From positions 3,756,501-3,820,500 of the forward strand of contig NZ_CP102772.1 of the NCBI RefSeq assembly GCF_026020075.1: a DNA stretch of 64,000 nucleotides. The letters are read 5' to 3'. The notes under the pieces are model-generated. The model saw nothing but the letters and a program-made list of their open reading frames with translations, ran no database searches and was not told the DNA's origin. Shown here piece after piece: positions 1 through 9,697 of this stretch. This DNA is from Bosea sp. NBC_00550. Lineage in GTDB: Bacteria; Pseudomonadota; Alphaproteobacteria; Rhizobiales; Beijerinckiaceae. Made by a program: the position numbers and the translations under genes. Each line of letters opens with the position of its first letter. The first letter of the stretch is position 1.

Positions 1-10
1 TACGGGAGAT

Positions 11-1756
11 TTGAGCGGCTGGTCTGAGCGACGGGGATTGGCCCAGGCCGCGATCGGACGGGCGGCGCGGCGGACCCGTGGCCAGTTCGTCGGCGCAACG
101 CGTAGGCTCTGGCCCTTCGGGCGCAACACCGCGACCCGCCTGCTGTTCGCCCCCCACGACCTGCGCACCGCCGATCCGACGACGGCCGGCGATTTCTACG
201 CCGGTTACTACACCTTCGCCGGCCGCACGCTGCGCAGCCATGGCGAATCCCCCTTCGATGTCGAGCCCCCGAGCGAGGCCTGGGCGGAGGCCCTGCACGG
301 CTTCGGCTGGCTGCGCCACATGCGGGCCGCCGATACCGCGATCGCACGCGCCAATGCCCGCAGCCTGGTCGAGGATTTCATGGCCAAGCGCCGCGACCGG
401 GACGATATCGGCCGCCGCCCGGCCGTGGCGGCCCGCCGGCTGATCGCTTTTCTCTCGCATTCCCCGCTGCTGCTCGAAGGCGCCGATCATGTCTTCTACG
501 AGCGCTTCCTGCGCCATGTCGCGCGGCTGGCGGACCGGCTGAGCCTCGCTCTCGCCGGCGCGGTGGAAGGCGCGGATCGCCTGAACGGCCTGATCGCCGT
601 CACGCTCGCGGCGATCTGCCTCGATGGGCAGGATGCACGCCGGCGCCGCGCCGAGACGATGCTCTCCGACGAGCTGGACGAGCAGATCCTGCCCGATGGC
701 GGGCATCTCTCCCGCAATCCCCGCCTCCTGATCGAGCTCCTGCTCGACCTGCTGCCGCTGCGCGAGACCTTCGCCGCGCGCGGGCTGGAGCCGCCGCGCG
801 GCGTGCTGACCGCGATCGAGCGGATGATGCCGCATCTGCGCCTGTTCCGGCATGGCGACGGTTCGCTCGCCCTGTTCAACGGCATGGGGACCACCGCCCC
901 CGATCTGATGGCCACGCTCGCGGCTTACGACGATGCGCGCGGCCGGCCGACCGAGCATGCCGCCTATTCCGGCTACAGCCGCCTCGCCGCCGAGCGCAGC
1001 ATCGTCGTCGCCGATGCCGGCGCTCCGCCGCGCGGCGCCTATTCGGTCGAGGCGCATGCCGGCTGCCTCGCCTTCGAATTCTCCAGCGGCCCGCAGCGCA
1101 TCATCGTCAACTGCGGCGCCAGCCGCTTCGGCCCGCCCGAGCTGAAGCTTGCGGCGCGCAGCACCGCGGCCCATTCGGCCCTCGTCCTCGACGATCGCTC
1201 GAGCGCGAATTTCGGGATGGTGCTCGGCGAGATGCGGATCGTCTCCGGCCCGCGCGATGTCCGGGTCGCGCGCCAGGATGGCGCTGACGGCCCGGAATGG
1301 GTGGCGAGCCATGACGGCTATCGCCGCAGCCTCGGGGCCGTCCATACGCGCCGGCTCCTGCTCGCCCGCGACGGCGCCACGCTCTCGGGCGAAGAGGAGG
1401 TCACGTTGACCGGTGCGCGTGCCGCGCTGCAGGCCGCCGTCCGCTTCCATCTTCACCCCAATGTTCGCGCCAGCCTGGTGCGCGAAGGCAGCGGCGCGCT
1501 GCTGGCGCTCGCTTCCGGCGAAGTCTGGAGCTTCGAGGCCGGCGGGCTGCCGATCGCGATCGAGGAAAGCCTTTTTCTCGCCGCCTCCGACGGGCGCCGC
1601 CGCACCGAACAGCTCGTGGTGGCCTTCGATGCCGTGACGACGCCGCGCATCGCCTGGCGCCTGAGCCGGATCAGCACCGCCAATCCGCGCGCCGGAAAGA
1701 CCGTTGCCGCCGCCATCGCCGAGCGCGAGGCCACGGAATCCGCCCCCGACGCGTGA
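11..1756 (+). CDS. heparinase II/III family protein
   Basis: The 581-residue product resembles the heparinase II/III-like proteins that alphaproteobacteria often carry directly before purH. The first ~200 residues look like an all-alpha toroid. Residues ~310-560 form the beta-rich heparinase C-terminal region, including a stretch around residue 335-395 ([12 protein letters not shown], then NCGASRFGP and [12 protein letters not shown]) typical of the family. The true polysaccharide substrate is unknown; cell-envelope glycan turnover is the usual guess. The frame is open to the left edge of the window. The TTG at 11 has GGGAG only two bases upstream, too close for a convincing ribosome binding site, so the real start may lie outside. 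It ends 104 bases before purH on the same strand. Confidence 0.8.
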   Translation: MSGWSERRGLAQAAIGRAARRTRGQFVGATRRLWPFGRNTATRLLFAPHDLRTADPTTAGDFYAGYYTFAGRTLRSHGESPFDVEPPSEAWAEALHGFGWLRHMRAADTAIARANARSLVEDFMAKRRDRDDIGRRPAVAARRLIAFLSHSPLLLEGADHVFYERFLRHVARLADRLSLALAGAVEGADRLNGLIAVTLAAICLDGQDARRRRAETMLSDELDEQILPDGGHLSRNPRLLIELLLDLLPLRETFAARGLEPPRGVLTAIERMMPHLRLFRHGDGSLALFNGMGTTAPDLMATLAAYDDARGRPTEHAAYSGYSRLAAERSIVVADAGAPPRGAYSVEAHAGCLAFEFSSGPQRIIVNCGASRFGPPELKLAARSTAAHSALVLDDRSSANFGMVLGEMRIVSGPRDVRVARQDGADGPEWVASHDGYRRSLGAVHTRRLLLARDGATLSGEEEVTLTGARAALQAAVRFHLHPNVRASLVREGSGALLALASGEVWSFEAGGLPIAIEESLFLAASDGRRRTEQLVVAFDAVTTPRIAWRLSRISTANPRAGKTVAAAIAEREATESAPDA

Positions 1757-1860
1757 CGTTCTGCGGCGGCGCGCTTTGCCTTTCGCGGCGCAGCATGATA
1801 GCCCGCGCGCGGCTGCTCCAAGAACCGCCTGCCCTTGCAATCCAAGCCGGACCTGACCCG

Positions 1861-3453
1861 ATGCCGAATGAACTTCGCCGCGTCGAACGCGCTCTCCTTT
1901 CCGTCTCCGACAAGACGGGGTTGATCGACTTCGCCCGCGCCCTCCACAAGCTCGGCATCGCGCTGGTCTCGACCGGCGGCACGGCCAAGGCCATCGCCGA
2001 GGCCGGCCTGCCGGTCAGCGACGTCTCCGATCTCACCGGCTTCCCCGAGATGATGGACGGCCGGGTCAAGACGCTGCATCCGAAGGTGCATGGCGGCCTG
2101 CTGGCGATTCGCTCGCACCCGGAGCATCAGGCCTCGATGCTCGGCCACGGCATCCAGCCGATCGACCTGCTGGTCGTGAACCTCTACCCGTTCGAGGCGA
2201 CGGTCGCCGCGGCCAAGCCCTATGACGACTGCATCGAGAACATCGACATCGGCGGCCCGGCGATGATCCGCGCCGCCGCGAAGAACCATCATGACGTCGC
2301 CGTCGTGGTCGAGCCCGCGGATTATCCCTCGGTGCTGGCCGATCTCGAGGCCCAGAAGGGCGCGACCACACTGACGCTGCGCCGCAAGCTGGCCCAGAAG
2401 GCCTATGCCCGCACCGCCGCCTACGACGCGGCGATCTCGAACTGGTTCGCGAACGAACTCGGTGACACCGCGCCGGCCTTCCGCGCGCTTGGCGGCGCGC
2501 TCGCCGAGACGATGCGCTATGGCGAGAACCCGCATCAATGGGCCGCCTTCTATCTCACCCCGGAGAACCGCCCGGGCGTTTCGACCGCTCGCCAGGTCCA
2601 GGGCAAGCAGCTCTCCTACAATAACATCAACGATACCGACGCCGCCTTCGAATGCGTCGCCGAGTTCGATCCCAACGCTTCGGCCGCCTGCGTCATCGTC
2701 AAGCACGCCAATCCTTGCGGCGTCGCGGCCGGCGGCTCGCTGCTGGAAGCCTATGAGCGCGCGCTCGCCTGCGATCCGGTCTCGGCCTTCGGCGGTATCG
2801 TCGCGCTGAACCGAAAGCTGGATGCCGCCGCCGCGAAGAAGATCGTCGAGGTCTTCACCGAGGTCATCATCGCGCCGGATGCCGACGAGGAAGCGATCGC
2901 GATGATCGCCGCCAAGAAGAACCTGCGCCTGCTGCTGACCGGCGGCCTGCCGGATGTCCGCGCGCCCGGCCTCGCGCTGCGCACCGTCTCCGGCGGCTTC
3001 CTCGCCCAGTCGCGCGACAACGCCGTCGTCGATGACATGGAGCTCCGGGTCGTGACCAAGCGCCGGCCGAGCGAGCGCGAGCTCGCCGATCTGCGCTTCG
3101 CCTTCCGCGTCGCCAAGCACGTCAAGTCGAACGCCATCGTCTATGCCAGGGATCTCGCCACGGTCGGCATCGGCGCCGGCCAGATGAGCCGCGTCGATTC
3201 CTCGCGCATCGCCGCCTGGAAAGCCGCCGAGGCAGCGAAGGCCGCAGGCAGCGCGGAAAGCCTCGCCAAGGGCTCGGTCGTCGCCTCCGACGCCTTCTTC
3301 CCCTTCGCCGACGGCCTGCTCGCGGCGGCGGAAGCCGGTGCCACCGCGGTGATCCAGCCCGGCGGCTCGATGCGCGACGACGAAGTCATCAAGGCCGCCG
3401 ACGAAGCCGGCCTCGCCATGGTCTTCACCGGGCACCGGCATTTCCGCCATTGA
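1861..3453 (+). CDS. purH: bifunctional AICAR formyltransferase / IMP cyclohydrolase
   Basis: Catalyses the last two steps of IMP synthesis in the cytosol: formylation of AICAR with 10-formyl-THF, then ring closure. The 530-residue length is normal. The N-terminal cyclohydrolase half (MGS-like fold) shows [19 protein letters not shown] and [13 protein letters not shown]. The formyltransferase half shows [19 protein letters not shown] and the catalytic IVKHANPCG Lys-His pair, then DPVSAFGGI. The frame is open for 108 bases upstream, but ATG 1861 ([20 protein letters not shown]) gives the family N-terminus. A strong hairpin follows the stop. Confidence 0.97.
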   Translation: MPNELRRVERALLSVSDKTGLIDFARALHKLGIALVSTGGTAKAIAEAGLPVSDVSDLTGFPEMMDGRVKTLHPKVHGGLLAIRSHPEHQASMLGHGIQPIDLLVVNLYPFEATVAAAKPYDDCIENIDIGGPAMIRAAAKNHHDVAVVVEPADYPSVLADLEAQKGATTLTLRRKLAQKAYARTAAYDAAISNWFANELGDTAPAFRALGGALAETMRYGENPHQWAAFYLTPENRPGVSTARQVQGKQLSYNNINDTDAAFECVAEFDPNASAACVIVKHANPCGVAAGGSLLEAYERALACDPVSAFGGIVALNRKLDAAAAKKIVEVFTEVIIAPDADEEAIAMIAAKKNLRLLLTGGLPDVRAPGLALRTVSGGFLAQSRDNAVVDDMELRVVTKRRPSERELADLRFAFRVAKHVKSNAIVYARDLATVGIGAGQMSRVDSSRIAAWKAAEAAKAAGSAESLAKGSVVASDAFFPFADGLLAAAEAGATAVIQPGGSMRDDEVIKAADEAGLAMVFTGHRHFRH

Positions 3454-3483
3454 CGGAAACGCAGGCCGCGGGACACCCTCGTC

Positions 3484-3509
3484 GGCCGGCTGCGCATCGC
3501 AGTCCGGCC
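3484..3509 (+). terminator. hairpin downstream of purH
   Basis: Thirty bases after the purH stop, GGCCGGCTGCG pairs with CGCAG-t-CCGGCC: 11 bp with one bulged T and a three-base loop. The downstream sequence is GGCGGTTTC, so the T tract is poor. It could be an intrinsic terminator of the weak kind common in GC-rich genomes, or an mRNA 3'-end stabiliser. Confidence 0.5.
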
Positions 3510-3608
3510 GGCGGTTTCAGGGTCGATCCGGCTCTGTGCGCAACCGCGTTCCTGATGCTGGTGGCCGCCTGAAGAGCGGCCTCGCTGCGAGCTGACGAGG
3601 CCCGGGAC

Positions 3609-3887
3609 ATGCACACCGCCAAGGTCATCGGCATCGGTTTCGCCTTGCTTGGCATCCTGCTCGTCGCGGCACCGCGTCTTTCCATCTCGGCCGGGCGGCC
3701 GATCCCCTTCGCCGTCAGGCTCTTCCTGCCGCTCTGGTTCGCCGGCGCGCTGATCAACCTCTGGATCGGCGTCAGCCGCGCGGGCTATACCGTGATGGAG
3801 GAAGCGCCGATCTTCCTCGTCGTCTTCGGCGTGCCGGCGATCGCCAGCCTGCTGATCCTGTGGCTGACCTCCCGAATTGTCCGATGA
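3609..3887 (+). CDS. small hydrophobic membrane protein
   Basis: A 92-residue protein with about three predicted transmembrane segments (roughly residues 5-23, 34-54 and 65-88) and almost no soluble part. I do not recognise a named family. The start ATG follows a purine stretch (GACGAGGCCCGGGAC). Its stop overlaps the start of the next gene by four bases (ATGA at 3884-3887), so the two are probably translationally coupled. No function can be assigned from sequence alone. Confidence 0.7.
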   Translation: MHTAKVIGIGFALLGILLVAAPRLSISAGRPIPFAVRLFLPLWFAGALINLWIGVSRAGYTVMEEAPIFLVVFGVPAIASLLILWLTSRIVR

Positions 3888-4372
3888 GCCTCGATTCCGT
3901 CCGCGCCTTCTTCGCCCAGCACGCTCCCGACATCGCCGTCATCGTCACGCAGGAGAGCAGCGCGACCGTGCCGCTGGCCGCCGCCGCCCATGGCGTCGAG
4001 CCCGGGCAGATCGCCAAGACGCTCTCGCTGCGCATCGGCGAGGACGTCGTTCTCGTCGTTACCCGTGGCAATGCCCGACTCGACAACAAGAAGGCGAAAG
4101 CCGCCCTCGGCGGCAAGCCGCGCATGCTCGGCCCCGATGAAGTCGAGGCGCTGACCGGCCATCCGGTCGGCGGCGTCTGCCCCTTCGGGCTCGCCACGCC
4201 GCTCAAGATCTATTGCGACATCTCGCTGCGCGCTTTCGACATCGTCGTGCCGGCGGCCGGCTCGACGCATAGCGCGCTGCGCATCGCGCCGCAGCGCATG
4301 GCAGAGCTGACGCAGGCCGAATGGGTGGATGTCTGCCAGGAGGCCGTGCTGGAGGCAGCGGCGGCGGAGTAG
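3884..4372 (+). CDS. YbaK/EbsC family aminoacyl-tRNA deacylase
   Basis: A stand-alone editing domain of the YbaK/prolyl-tRNA-synthetase INS superfamily, 162 residues. Members hydrolyse mischarged tRNAs such as Cys-tRNA(Pro). Diagnostic features are [21 protein letters not shown], with the conserved lysine near the substrate pocket, [11 protein letters not shown], and the glycine-rich [12 protein letters not shown] loop followed by IYCDISL. ATG 3884 was preferred to an in-frame GTG at 3860 because it forms an ATGA overlap with the upstream gene and starts at the usual family position. The gene converges on the DUF72 gene with only three bases between the stops. Confidence 0.88.
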   Translation: MSLDSVRAFFAQHAPDIAVIVTQESSATVPLAAAAHGVEPGQIAKTLSLRIGEDVVLVVTRGNARLDNKKAKAALGGKPRMLGPDEVEALTGHPVGGVCPFGLATPLKIYCDISLRAFDIVVPAAGSTHSALRIAPQRMAELTQAEWVDVCQEAVLEAAAAE

Positions 4373-4375
4373 GGC

Positions 4376-5179
4376 TCAGCCCTCCGTCCGCGCAATCAGC
4401 TCCATCGCGGCAGCGGGATTGCGCACCTTGTCGCCGCTGATGACATAGAGGAAGACGTCGCGCTTCTGCTTTGGCGCCGCGGCTCCCACTGCTTCGAGGC
4501 CATCCGGCACGCCGCCCTCCGCCCAGACATGCGCAGCCTTGGCCCAGCGGTCGAGACCGGACTCGGAATAGCCCTTCGGCTCGGCTTCCTTCGTCCCCAT
4601 GATCCGCGCATAGACGAAGGGCGCCGTCACATCGGCGATCTGGGTGTAGTCGGCATCGGCCGAGGTGATGGCCGCTACGCCATATTCGCGCAGGAGCGCG
4701 ACGAAATCCGGCGAGCGGAAGCTGTCATGCCGAACCTCGACCGCGTGGCGCAGGGCGATGCCATCGAGCTTCTTCGGCAGCAGCTTGAGGAAGGCCTCGA
4801 AATCCTCGGGATCGAATTTCTTCGTCGGCATGAACTGCCAGTTGATCGGACCGAGCTTCTGTTTGAGCTCGGTCAGCCCGCTGGTCAGGAATTTCTCGAC
4901 CGACGGCCCGGCTTCGGCCAGCACGCGCCGGTTCGTGCAGAAGCGCGAGCCTTTGAGCGCGAAGACGAAATTTTCCGGCGTCTCCTCGCGCCATCGGGCG
5001 AAGCTCTCCGGCTTCTGCGACCCGTAATAGGTGCCGTTGATCTCGATCGAGGTCAGCTTGCCCGCCGCATATTCGAGCTCGCGCTTCTGCGGCAGGCCAT
5101 CGGGATAGAAAGCGCCACGCCACGGCTCGAACACCCAGCCGCCGATGCCGATATGGATTTGACCTGCCTCACGCGCCAT
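4376..5179 (-). CDS. DUF72 domain protein (YecE-like)
   Basis: The 267-residue product matches the DUF72/YecE family, a TIM-barrel-like fold with no firmly established reaction. Typical motifs are IGIGGWVFEPWRG near the N-terminus, EINGTYYGSQ, FVFALKGSRFCTN, a central WQFMPTKKFDPEDFE and AVEVRHDSF. The frame extends 43 codons further upstream, but ATG 5179 has an AAGGAG ribosome binding site at good spacing and gives the usual N-terminus, so the longer reading is rejected. It stands alone on the minus strand. Confidence 0.88.
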   Translation of the reverse strand: MAREAGQIHIGIGGWVFEPWRGAFYPDGLPQKRELEYAAGKLTSIEINGTYYGSQKPESFARWREETPENFVFALKGSRFCTNRRVLAEAGPSVEKFLTSGLTELKQKLGPINWQFMPTKKFDPEDFEAFLKLLPKKLDGIALRHAVEVRHDSFRSPDFVALLREYGVAAITSADADYTQIADVTAPFVYARIMGTKEAEPKGYSESGLDRWAKAAHVWAEGGVPDGLEAVGAAAPKQKRDVFLYVISGDKVRNPAAAMELIARTEG

Positions 5180-5338
5180 GGCTTGCTCCTTCGCTGGGCC
5201 GTCATCCTGACGCGGGGGCTGGTTTTGCACCACCCGTTTCCAGCGATCGCCTTCGTCTAATCCCGCCGGGCGCGCAGGCCTGTCAGGAGGACGTGACCTG
5301 CCCGGCAAATGGACGCTTCGGCAAGGAGCTGCCGGCGT

Positions 5339-5674
5339 TCAGGCTTTCAGATGGAATGTCACGAGCACGGTGATCTCGGAGCCATCCTGCAGCGTCGCGG
5401 CCACTCGCAGGAAATTGCCGAAATGGGCGAGGCGCTGAAATGTGACGGCGTCCTTGGCCGCAGGCAGCGCGAACTCGGAACCCTCCGCGCACCAATGCAT
5501 GCCGTCGGCGGAGATCTCGATGCGCGCCTTGGGCAGTTCGCCTTTCGGCTCCTTGAGTGCGCGCACGAAGACGATCGCCTCCTTCGCCCAGCCGGCCTCA
5601 TAGGGCTCGCTCGCGCTCTGCCCGGTCCAGGTTTCGTTGCGGGCGACGACCGCGGTCAGGTTCTCGGGCAGCAT
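5339..5674 (-). CDS. uncharacterised small beta-rich protein of the sugar ABC locus
   Basis: An 111-residue cytosolic protein without a signal peptide; I recognise no named family. Alternating hydrophobic and polar residues suggest a small beta-sandwich (for example ARIEISADGMHWCAEGSEFALP and the final ITVLVTFHLKA). Its ATG shares one base with the stop of the upstream gene (TGATG at 5676-5672), so it is the last gene of the operon running from 9599 down. A longer upstream extension of the frame overlaps that gene and lacks a start signal. It may bind or sense the carbohydrate handled by the locus; that is inference. Confidence 0.65.
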   Translation of the reverse strand: MLPENLTAVVARNETWTGQSASEPYEAGWAKEAIVFVRALKEPKGELPKARIEISADGMHWCAEGSEFALPAAKDAVTFQRLAHFGNFLRVAATLQDGSEITVLVTFHLKA

Positions 5675-6570
5675 CAGAAATCCCCCGATAGGCAGACGGA
5701 GTCGAGATAGGCGAAGGCGCGCTTGTCGGTGTCGGTCTCGGCGAAGAAGCCGAGGTTCAGCATGCACCACAGGTTCTTCATCGCGGGGATGCGGATGCAG
5801 TCATAGCTGCTCATGTCGAAGACGCGGTCGTTTACCTGGAAGCGCGTCGCCTGCATCGAAGCCAGATCGAAATCGAAGCGCAGATAGTGCCAGTTCACCT
5901 TGGTTGGGATCTCGTTGTAGCAGAGCCGCTGCTCGCCGCCCGGGAGATCCTCCCAGTCATCCGGCGCGAGATGGTAATGGGTGATCGTCTTGCCGGCGGT
6001 GCCGATCGGCTTGATCGGCGTCGTCTTCCGTTTGAACTGCCAGCGCTGGATATGCTGGCCGTCCTGCGCATTGAGGAAGCGCAGATGCGGCATCACACGG
6101 TCGCCGGGCCCTGAGCTGTCGCCGATCTGGAGATCGTAGAGGAAGCCGAAGGAGCGGATATCGGTCTCCGAGAGCTGCAGATCGGTCGCTTCGGGCTTGA
6201 AGGTGAAATAGGTCTCGAGTCGGATCGGCCCGGCCTTGCGGAAGGTCAGCCGCTTGATCGCGACATTCTGCGCGCCCTTCTTCGGCCGCGTCGCGATCTT
6301 CAGCGCATAGGAGCCGTCGACGCCGCCATGCGAGCCGAAATCCCAGTTCGGCAGGGTCGAGAGCATGGCGTGGCTGTGCTGGGCATAGCCCGGCAGCATC
6401 GCATCCAGCGTGTCGTCGTAATTGCCGACGAGCTGCGTCCAGCCGCACATGCCGCGGTCGAAATCGTCGAGGCAGATGATGCGCGGCAGCGGGTCGAAGC
6501 GGCTGAGCTGTGGGTCCGCCTCGCGGATGGCGCGGCGCATGTCGTCGAGCTGGGAGTTGGGAGCGATCAT
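5674..6570 (-). CDS. uncharacterised protein of the sugar ABC locus
   Basis: A 298-residue protein without signal peptide or membrane segment. I do not recognise it securely; proteins like this recur beside CUT1-type sugar permeases. The middle and end look beta-rich with many aromatic and acidic residues (GWTQLVGNYDD, WDFGSHGGVDGSYALKIATR, LRFDFDLASMQATRFQVND), reminiscent of a jelly-roll carbohydrate-binding or lyase fold. It lies six bases after the permease gene upstream of it and overlaps the next gene by one base, so cotranscription is very likely. A role in recognising or processing the imported saccharide is an inference from context only. Confidence 0.7.
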   Translation of the reverse strand: MIAPNSQLDDMRRAIREADPQLSRFDPLPRIICLDDFDRGMCGWTQLVGNYDDTLDAMLPGYAQHSHAMLSTLPNWDFGSHGGVDGSYALKIATRPKKGAQNVAIKRLTFRKAGPIRLETYFTFKPEATDLQLSETDIRSFGFLYDLQIGDSSGPGDRVMPHLRFLNAQDGQHIQRWQFKRKTTPIKPIGTAGKTITHYHLAPDDWEDLPGGEQRLCYNEIPTKVNWHYLRFDFDLASMQATRFQVNDRVFDMSSYDCIRIPAMKNLWCMLNLGFFAETDTDKRAFAYLDSVCLSGDF

Positions 6571-6576
6571 TGGGCT

Positions 6577-7419
6577 TTACCCCTTCACTGCGCCGGCGGT
6601 GAGACCCGCCACGAGATGCTTCTGCATGAGGATGACGAAGGCGAGCACCGGCACGAGCTGCACGGTGGAGGCCGCGAAGAGCACGCCCCATTCGACGCCT
6701 TCGACGGCGCCGATCATCTCGGAGATCACCAGCGGCGCGGTCTTGGCCTTGGTGGTCGTGAAGATGAAGGCGAAGAGGAACTCGTTCCAGGCGTAGACGA
6801 TGACGAAGACCGAGACCGCCAGCATGCCCTGCGCCGCCATCGGCAGGATGACGCGGGTGATGATCTGCATCTGCGAGGCGCCATCCATCATCGCGGCCTC
6901 GTCGAGCTCGCGCGGGATCTGGTCGATGAAGGTGCGCATCACCACCGTGCCCAGCGAGACGAAGAAGGTGGCGTAGAGCACGATCAGCACGAAATGCGTG
7001 TCGTTGAGTCCCAGCCAATTCACCACCGGAAAGAGCGGCAGCGTGATCACGATCGGCGGGATCAGGCGGATGAAGATCAGGAAGAAGGCCGAGGCTTGAA
7101 GCCCGCGCGAGGCAAAGCGCGAATAGGCGAAGCCGGCAAGCAGGGAGACGCCGACCGCCAGCACGGTCGCCCCCACCGTGACCAGAAAGCTGTTCCAGAG
7201 GCCGAAGAAGAAATCGCCCCAGCGGCTCCACAGCGCCTGATAATTCGCCAGCGTCGGTGCGAAGGAAAAGGTGCCGGTGGTCGAGAAGATGTCGCGGTCG
7301 GCCTTGAAGGACGACATCGCGATCAGACCGATCGGGATGAGCGACCAGGCAACGACCGCCAGGACACCGACGAGCTTCAGGAGGTGACGCAGAAGCGTGG
7401 GCAAGGAGAGCTTACGCAC
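6577..7419 (-). CDS. carbohydrate ABC transporter permease (MalG-like, CUT1)
   Basis: Inner-membrane permease, 280 residues with about six transmembrane helices. The cytoplasmic EAA loop reads ELDEAAMMDGASQMQIITRV, which docks to the ATPase, and the C-terminus LVAGLTAGAVKG is the standard end of MalG-type subunits. It overlaps the upstream MalF-like gene by eight bases (7412-7419). Together they form the channel for the sugar or sugar acid delivered by one of the binding proteins at 10.5-13.1 kb. No cognate MsmX/UgpC-type ATPase lies in the window. Confidence 0.93.
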   Translation of the reverse strand: MRKLSLPTLLRHLLKLVGVLAVVAWSLIPIGLIAMSSFKADRDIFSTTGTFSFAPTLANYQALWSRWGDFFFGLWNSFLVTVGATVLAVGVSLLAGFAYSRFASRGLQASAFFLIFIRLIPPIVITLPLFPVVNWLGLNDTHFVLIVLYATFFVSLGTVVMRTFIDQIPRELDEAAMMDGASQMQIITRVILPMAAQGMLAVSVFVIVYAWNEFLFAFIFTTTKAKTAPLVISEMIGAVEGVEWGVLFAASTVQLVPVLAFVILMQKHLVAGLTAGAVKG

Positions 7420-8284
7420 GAGCGAACATCTCCTTGTAGAGCCGGCGGAGATAGAACAGCGCGAGCAGGAGCGAGGCGAGGACGAGTAGCCAGCCGGTGG
7501 CGGCCGCCGGCCCGAAGGCGTTGTAGCGGAAGGCCTCGAGGTAGAGGTAGACCGCCATCACCTCGGTGGAGCGCGCCGGCCCGCCGCCCGTCATCAGCCA
7601 GACTTCGGAAAACAGGCGGAAGGCGAAGATGTAGCGGAACAGCGCGGCGATAAGCAGCGCCGGCATCAGGAGCGGCAACGTTATCCGGCGGAAGGACGTC
7701 CAGGCCGAAGCCCCGTCGATGGCAGCCGCCTCATAGAGATCGGTCGGGATCGAGAGCCGGGCCGCGTAGAGGATGATGAACGAGAAGGGCAGGTGCAGCC
7801 AGACCGAGAGCAGGCTGACCATGGCGAGGCCGTGGCTCGGATTCACCGCCCATTCGATCGGCGGCAATCCGATGGAGGCCAGGAGCCGGCTCATCATCCC
7901 GACATCGGGCTCGAAGAGATAGCGCCACATCACCACAGCCGAGACCTCGCTCACCGCATAGGGCGCGAGCACGATGGCGAGCAGCAGGGCGCGGGCCGGC
8001 ACGCCGGAGGCGAAGAACAGCGCCATGCCGAGCCCGATCAGGAGTTCGACATGCACGACCACGGCGACGACGATCACCGTATTGAGCAGCGCCTTCCAGA
8101 AATAGGGATCGCTCAGCACCTTTGCGTAGTTGGCGAGGCCGACGAAGCTCGCCTGCTGGCCGAAGGTCGACTGGTTGAGGCTCAGCCAGAACACATAGAT
8201 CGCCGGCAGGAAGATGATGCCGCCGATCATCAACTGGACCGGAGTGACGAGCGCGATGGCGGAGAGAGGCGTGCGCGTGGTCAT
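7412..8284 (-). CDS. carbohydrate ABC transporter permease (MalF-like, CUT1)
   Basis: The partner permease, 290 residues and about six transmembrane helices. The EAA loop DLYEAAAIDGASAWTSFRRI followed by TLPLLMPALL is diagnostic of binding-protein-dependent permeases. The N-terminus runs straight into the first helix (PVQLMIGGIIFLPAIYVFWL), as in CUT1 subunits. A REP-like palindrome separates it from the enolase-superfamily gene upstream, which is transcribed in the same direction. Confidence 0.93.
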   Translation of the reverse strand: MTTRTPLSAIALVTPVQLMIGGIIFLPAIYVFWLSLNQSTFGQQASFVGLANYAKVLSDPYFWKALLNTVIVVAVVVHVELLIGLGMALFFASGVPARALLLAIVLAPYAVSEVSAVVMWRYLFEPDVGMMSRLLASIGLPPIEWAVNPSHGLAMVSLLSVWLHLPFSFIILYAARLSIPTDLYEAAAIDGASAWTSFRRITLPLLMPALLIAALFRYIFAFRLFSEVWLMTGGGPARSTEVMAVYLYLEAFRYNAFGPAAATGWLLVLASLLLALFYLRRLYKEMFARA

Positions 8285-8317
8285 AGTCGTCCTCGCAACG
8301 TCTCACCAGTTCGCGCC

Positions 8318-8420
8318 GTCATCCCGGGCAAGCGAAGCGCAGACCCGGGATCCATCGTAGGGAGCAGAGGCCTCCGATGGATCCCGGATCGGCGCCGCTG
8401 CGCGGCTTGTCCGGGATGAC
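8318..8420. repeat. REP-like extended palindrome
   Basis: About 103 bases with matching ends GTCATCCCGG (8318-8327) and CCGGGATGAC (8411-8420). The inner parts also pair: CAAGCGAAGCGCAG against the complement of GCGCGGCTTG, and CCGGGATCCATCG against CGATGGATCCCGG. It lies between two genes read in the same direction. This layout matches the dispersed GTCATCCCGG-ended repeats common in Hyphomicrobiales genomes. It may stabilise mRNA or attenuate readthrough from the dehydratase into the permeases. I found no second copy in the window. Confidence 0.75.
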
Positions 8421-8474
8421 ACGGTGGTTCATGAGCGCAATGGACGAAAGGTAGGGAGAGTCGCATCCCCGGCC

Positions 8475-9599
8475 TCACGCGATCCTGAAGCGCTTCAGCG
8501 CCTCGCGATCGATCTCGATGCCGAGGCCCGGTCCCTGCGGGACGGCGAGCTTGCCGTCGACCAATTGCGAGCCTTCGCCGACGATAGGCTGCGTGAACGC
8601 GTCGCGCAGCGGGTTCTCATAGACCATGCATTCGAAGGTGCGGAAGCTCTCGGCCGCCGCTGCCAGTTGCAGGCTCGCAGCCACGCAGATCGCGCCCGAC
8701 CAGCCGACATGCGGCGCGTAAGCCGTGTTGAAGGTCGCTGCCAGCTCGGCGATGCGCCAGGTCTCGGTGATGCCGCCGGAGCGCGTCACGTCGGGCTGGA
8801 TCAGTCCGAGCGAGCGATCTTGCAGCATGACCAGCGCTTCGCCCGCAACGAAGTCGCTCTCGCCGGCAGCGAGCCGGATCGGCAGGTGCTGGGCGAGGCG
8901 GCGATAGCCCTCGCGATCATGGGGAGCGATCGGTTCCTCGAAGAAGCCGTAGCCGAGATCGGCAAGCGCGCGGCCGACGATCATGGCGTCGTCGACGTCA
9001 TAAGCCCAGTTCGCGTCGACATAGAGCGCGATGTCGTCGCCGGCGAGCCTGCGGACCAGCTTCGCCCGCGCCACCGCATCCCTGAGCGGATGGCCGAGCT
9101 TGACCTTGATCTCGCGGAAGCCGGCCCTGAGCACGGCCGCCACCTCGGCCTCGACCGTCGCATCGTCGAGCCAGTTGATCGAGGAGGCATAGGCGGCGAC
9201 CTCCGTGCGCCCCATGCCGCCGAGCAGCTTGTGGATCGGCTGCCCAGCCTGCTTTCCGGCGATGTCCCAGAGCGCGATGTCGACCGCCGCGATCGCCTCG
9301 ACGATCTGGCCGCCGGGGCGCCCCGACAGCGCGGCACGCATCGCTTTCCAGAGCGCCCTGCGATCGGCCGCGTCGCGTCCGAGCAGTCGCGGAACCAACG
9401 CCTCCTCGATGAAGCGCGCATAGCCGGCCGCACCGCGGCGGCACAGCCCTTCGCCGAAGCCGACGATGTCGTCCTCGGTCTCGACCTCGACGACGACCAG
9501 CTCGATCGCGGGATAGTCGCCCTGCGACGTCCGCTGAACCTTGGGCAGCGTCGCACGCAGCGGATGCACGACGATCTTCGATATGCGGCCGGCCGACAT
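8475..9599 (-). CDS. mandelate racemase / muconate lactonizing enzyme family protein
   Basis: Enolase-superfamily enzyme of 374 residues, normal length. The two-domain layout is present: a capping domain (residues 1-125) and a modified TIM barrel. Visible catalytic residues are the KVK pair (K165/K167), metal ligands D195 (LYVDANW), E221 (FFEEP) and E247 (LAAGES), then IQPDVTRSGG and H297 (APHVGW). The family abstracts an alpha proton from a carboxylate; sugar-acid dehydration is the most likely reaction here, given the sugar ABC genes and a GntR regulator. The exact substrate cannot be read from sequence. It is divergent from the GntR gene and shares its control region. Confidence 0.93.
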   Translation of the reverse strand: MSAGRISKIVVHPLRATLPKVQRTSQGDYPAIELVVVEVETEDDIVGFGEGLCRRGAAGYARFIEEALVPRLLGRDAADRRALWKAMRAALSGRPGGQIVEAIAAVDIALWDIAGKQAGQPIHKLLGGMGRTEVAAYASSINWLDDATVEAEVAAVLRAGFREIKVKLGHPLRDAVARAKLVRRLAGDDIALYVDANWAYDVDDAMIVGRALADLGYGFFEEPIAPHDREGYRRLAQHLPIRLAAGESDFVAGEALVMLQDRSLGLIQPDVTRSGGITETWRIAELAATFNTAYAPHVGWSGAICVAASLQLAAAAESFRTFECMVYENPLRDAFTQPIVGEGSQLVDGKLAVPQGPGLGIEIDREALKRFRIA

Positions 9600-9630
9600 G
9601 AGGCGGCGTCCTCCCTGAAGGACATCATCT

Positions 9631-9639
9631 TATCTGATA
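9631..9639. promoter_or_regulatory. candidate GntR operator in the divergent intergenic region
   Basis: TATC-T-GATA is a short perfect inverted repeat midway between the enolase-superfamily gene (start 9599, minus) and the GntR gene (start 9698, plus). A single site here could control both directions. FadR-type GntR regulators often bind palindromes of this size. The site is short, so it could occur by chance. Confidence 0.35.
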
Positions 9640-9697
9640 GGTTGAACAGTTGCCAAGGAACGCGGCATCTGTCAATGATCACTACCGGAGGAATTTG

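Noticed and set aside
1453..3450. A 665-codon minus-strand frame opposite purH
   Set aside because: Low-complexity Asp/Gly/Arg-rich translation with no motif, fully covered by the unambiguous purH on the plus strand.
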